A stretch of 64,000 bases of DNA from the NCBI RefSeq assembly GCF_001613425.1, contig NZ_BDCI01000048.1:62001-126000 (forward strand). Reading direction: 5' to 3'. A model generated the notes under the pieces. It was given only the letters and a program-made list of their open reading frames with translations, made no database searches and was not told the DNA's origin. Shown here piece after piece: positions 62,509 to 64,000 of this stretch. Within the stretch, counting starts at the first letter, position 1, and every line of letters begins with the position of its first letter. Origin of the DNA: Nocardia vulneris (GTDB lineage Bacteria; Actinomycetota; Actinomycetes; Mycobacteriales; Mycobacteriaceae). A program made the translations under genes and the position numbers.

Positions 62509-64000
62509 TCAGATCGTGTCGGGATCGATGGCCACCGCCGGGGCGCCCTCGATGACGATCTTCTTGTCCACTCTCGGGTCGTCGTGCTCGTCGGCGAGCA
62601 GCCTGGCTGCCATCCGTAGGTTCTCCAGCTCGCTCAGCCGGACCTCGGCCTGCGCCTTCTTCACGTCGACTGCCCGATGGGCGAGTTTGAAGTCTTCCAG
62701 CAGCGGGTGCACACCGGGCAGCGCCTCGATATACAGCGACCCGGTGGGCACGACGAGTTCGTTGTCGTCGTTGGCGCGTTCCTTGAGCCGTCGATAGGTT
62801 TCGATCAGTCCAGGCAACAGCAGTGCGAATGTGCGATCGTCGGTGTTCGCGCGCACGCAGCAGACGTATTCGGCGAACTCGTGCAGGGTCCAGGTGGCCA
62901 GTTGATCGGGATCGTGCAGGCCGGTGAACGGGTTGTAGTACGGCGTCAGCATGTAGTCGGTGAGCGCGTTTTCCCGGGTCAGCGGGAAGATCATGTAATT
63001 TCCCTTGAACCCGAGCGGATTATCGAGATCGGCCACGTCGCCGAGTGCGTCGAAGCCCAGATCCTCGGTGTCGATGTGCACCCGGGCGGTGAGTTTGTGC
63101 GGCTTGCGCCAGGTCGGCGGCAAGGGCACCGCGTCCGGATCGGTGGTGATGGTGTAGGTCTTCTTGCCGACCAGCCGGGGCACCCGCACATCGCGCAGCC
63201 TGAAGTAGCGCTGATCAGGCGGTTCGTGACTGTAGACGGCCTGCATGTAGTGCATGATGTTGGCTTTGATGTGGGTGCGCAGCCGCGAGATCTGGGTGCG
63301 CCGGTTCAGGTGATCCGACAGCTGCGCGGTGTATTTGTCGCTCAATTCGGCGACGGCGGTCGTTTCCCGCGTCAGGCGTTCCTGCAGGTCGTGTTCGCGA
63401 GTCAGGACGCGCTGGTAGGCGTCGCGGGTCGCGTCCTCGCGGGCCTTCATCGCCTCGGCGTCGGGATCGTCTCCGCCGAAGAGGAATTCGTGGCCGCTCT
63501 CCAGCAAGCCTTCGTCGCTTTCCTGCTGGATCGTGTCCGCGCGGGCGCGCAGCGAGCGCTGCAGCGCCTCGTAGCGTGAATCGAGCTGCGCGCGAACCAG
63601 GACGAGTTCTTCGCTCAACTCGTCCGCGATGCGACGCTGCTGTTGCAAGTTCTCGTAAAGTTGTTGCAGCGCATGCTCGTCGCCCACGACCTTGGTGGCC
63701 AGGTAGTTCATCGCCGGCACGAACGAGTCGTCCAGGATGACCCGGCGCAGGATCCAATCGTGGGCCACGATCCAGTCGTCGTCGATCTCATCGGGCGCGG
63801 GAAACTCCTGAGCGACCAGGATGACCGGGGTGACCTTGCGCAGCTTCTCGTCGATCCGGTACTTGCGCTGCAACTCGTAGAACAGGAACGTCACCGGCAG
63901 TTCGTCGTTGGGGTTGGACAACTCCCCGGACTCTTCCTCGGCGAACTCGTAGGTCTGGCCGACCTCGACCTCTACCCGGTTCTCGGTCTTGTACTCCGCG
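62509..64000 (-). CDS. Partial unknown protein with long coiled coil
   Basis: The frame runs off the right window edge; a TTG at 63921 is not a convincing start because the reading frame continues upstream without a stop. At least 496 residues. Residues about 115-245 (of the visible part) are a long charged coiled coil. The C-terminal third has VPTGSLYIEALPGVHPLLED followed by FKLAHRAVDVKKAQAEVRLS, a segment that looks conserved. The coiled coil and the ordered C-terminal block could suit a structural component of a phage-like or secretion machine, but I cannot name it. Confidence 0.6.
   Translation of the reverse strand, partial: AEYKTENRVEVEVGQTYEFAEEESGELSNPNDELPVTFLFYELQRKYRIDEKLRKVTPVILVAQEFPAPDEIDDDWIVAHDWILRRVILDDSFVPAMNYLATKVVGDEHALQQLYENLQQQRRIADELSEELVLVRAQLDSRYEALQRSLRARADTIQQESDEGLLESGHEFLFGGDDPDAEAMKAREDATRDAYQRVLTREHDLQERLTRETTAVAELSDKYTAQLSDHLNRRTQISRLRTHIKANIMHYMQAVYSHEPPDQRYFRLRDVRVPRLVGKKTYTITTDPDAVPLPPTWRKPHKLTARVHIDTEDLGFDALGDVADLDNPLGFKGNYMIFPLTRENALTDYMLTPYYNPFTGLHDPDQLATWTLHEFAEYVCCVRANTDDRTFALLLPGLIETYRRLKERANDDNELVVPTGSLYIEALPGVHPLLEDFKLAHRAVDVKKAQAEVRLSELENLRMAARLLADEHDDPRVDKKIVIEGAPAVAIDPDTI

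Overview
The window looks like chromosomal DNA from a high-GC mycolic-acid actinomycete, most likely Nocardia or a close relative. This is inferred from the GC-rich codon third positions, an F420-type (LLM) ketoreductase close to the mycobacterial phthiodiolone reductase, an MMPL lipid transporter, a cyclopropane-synthase-type methyltransferase, a DUF5753 XRE regulator and StrR-like pathway regulation. No rRNA gene and no complete tRNA gene was seen.

Left part (1-13.9 kb) is accessory DNA. It holds a glycosyltransferase and a coupled partial gene (minus strand), an HTH/phosphoribosyltransferase-like protein with an inositol-monophosphatase-like partner, a two-repeat remnant of a type I-E CRISPR array, and a tyrosine integrase broken by an in-frame stop beside a tRNA 3' end with its terminator (an attachment site). 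A four-helix membrane protein, a chimeric IS5/IS701 transposase scar, a sigma-like factor coupled to a DUF5753 XRE regulator, a frameshifted SnoaL-like pseudogene and a possible PD-(D/E)XK-type protein next to another IS5 scrap follow.

Middle-left (13.9-24.1 kb) is ordinary metabolism: GNAT acetyltransferase, aldehyde dehydrogenase with an upstream palindrome, AraC regulator, a small secreted-type protein, a DUF1906-amidase lysin-like protein, a sugar ABC importer lacking its ATPase, a DUF4185 protein and a DUF2867-type protein.

Core (24.7-53.4 kb) is a lipid/polyketide biosynthetic gene cluster. A StrR-type regulator precedes a ten-gene plus-strand operon: acyl carrier protein, membrane desaturase, fatty acyl-AMP ligase (a trio with the architecture of the JamABC terminal alkyne/alkene cassette), thioester-reductase-like SDR, SDR, CMAS-like methyltransferase, an unusual KASIII, a FAD amine/amino-acid oxidase, and two type I PKS proteins. 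PKS1 is ACP-KS-AT-DH-KR-ACP. PKS2 is KS, a dead truncated AT, then TE, with no ACP. A converging eight-gene minus-strand operon supplies a small membrane protein, an F420-type ketoreductase, an O-methyltransferase, a large ThDP enzyme, a second ACP, an MMPL exporter, an enoyl-CoA hydratase and a MaoC dehydratase.

Right part (53.4-64 kb) holds an MFS transporter, a Dabb-domain protein and a compact azole-forming RiPP cluster: SagB-type didomain dehydrogenase, YcaO cyclodehydratase ending in PxPxP, a SagC/ocin-ThiF-type partner with an RRE-like N-terminus, and a divergently transcribed 65-residue precursor whose core carries eight cysteines. The divergent promoter holds two near-identical 15-bp inverted repeats. 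Two unrecognised co-transcribed genes fill the right edge.

The strongest candidates for an undescribed system are the polyketide pathway with its ACP-less terminal module and alkyne-type starter cassette, and the neighbouring cysteine-rich azole peptide cluster, which may be separate or may form a lipid-RiPP hybrid.
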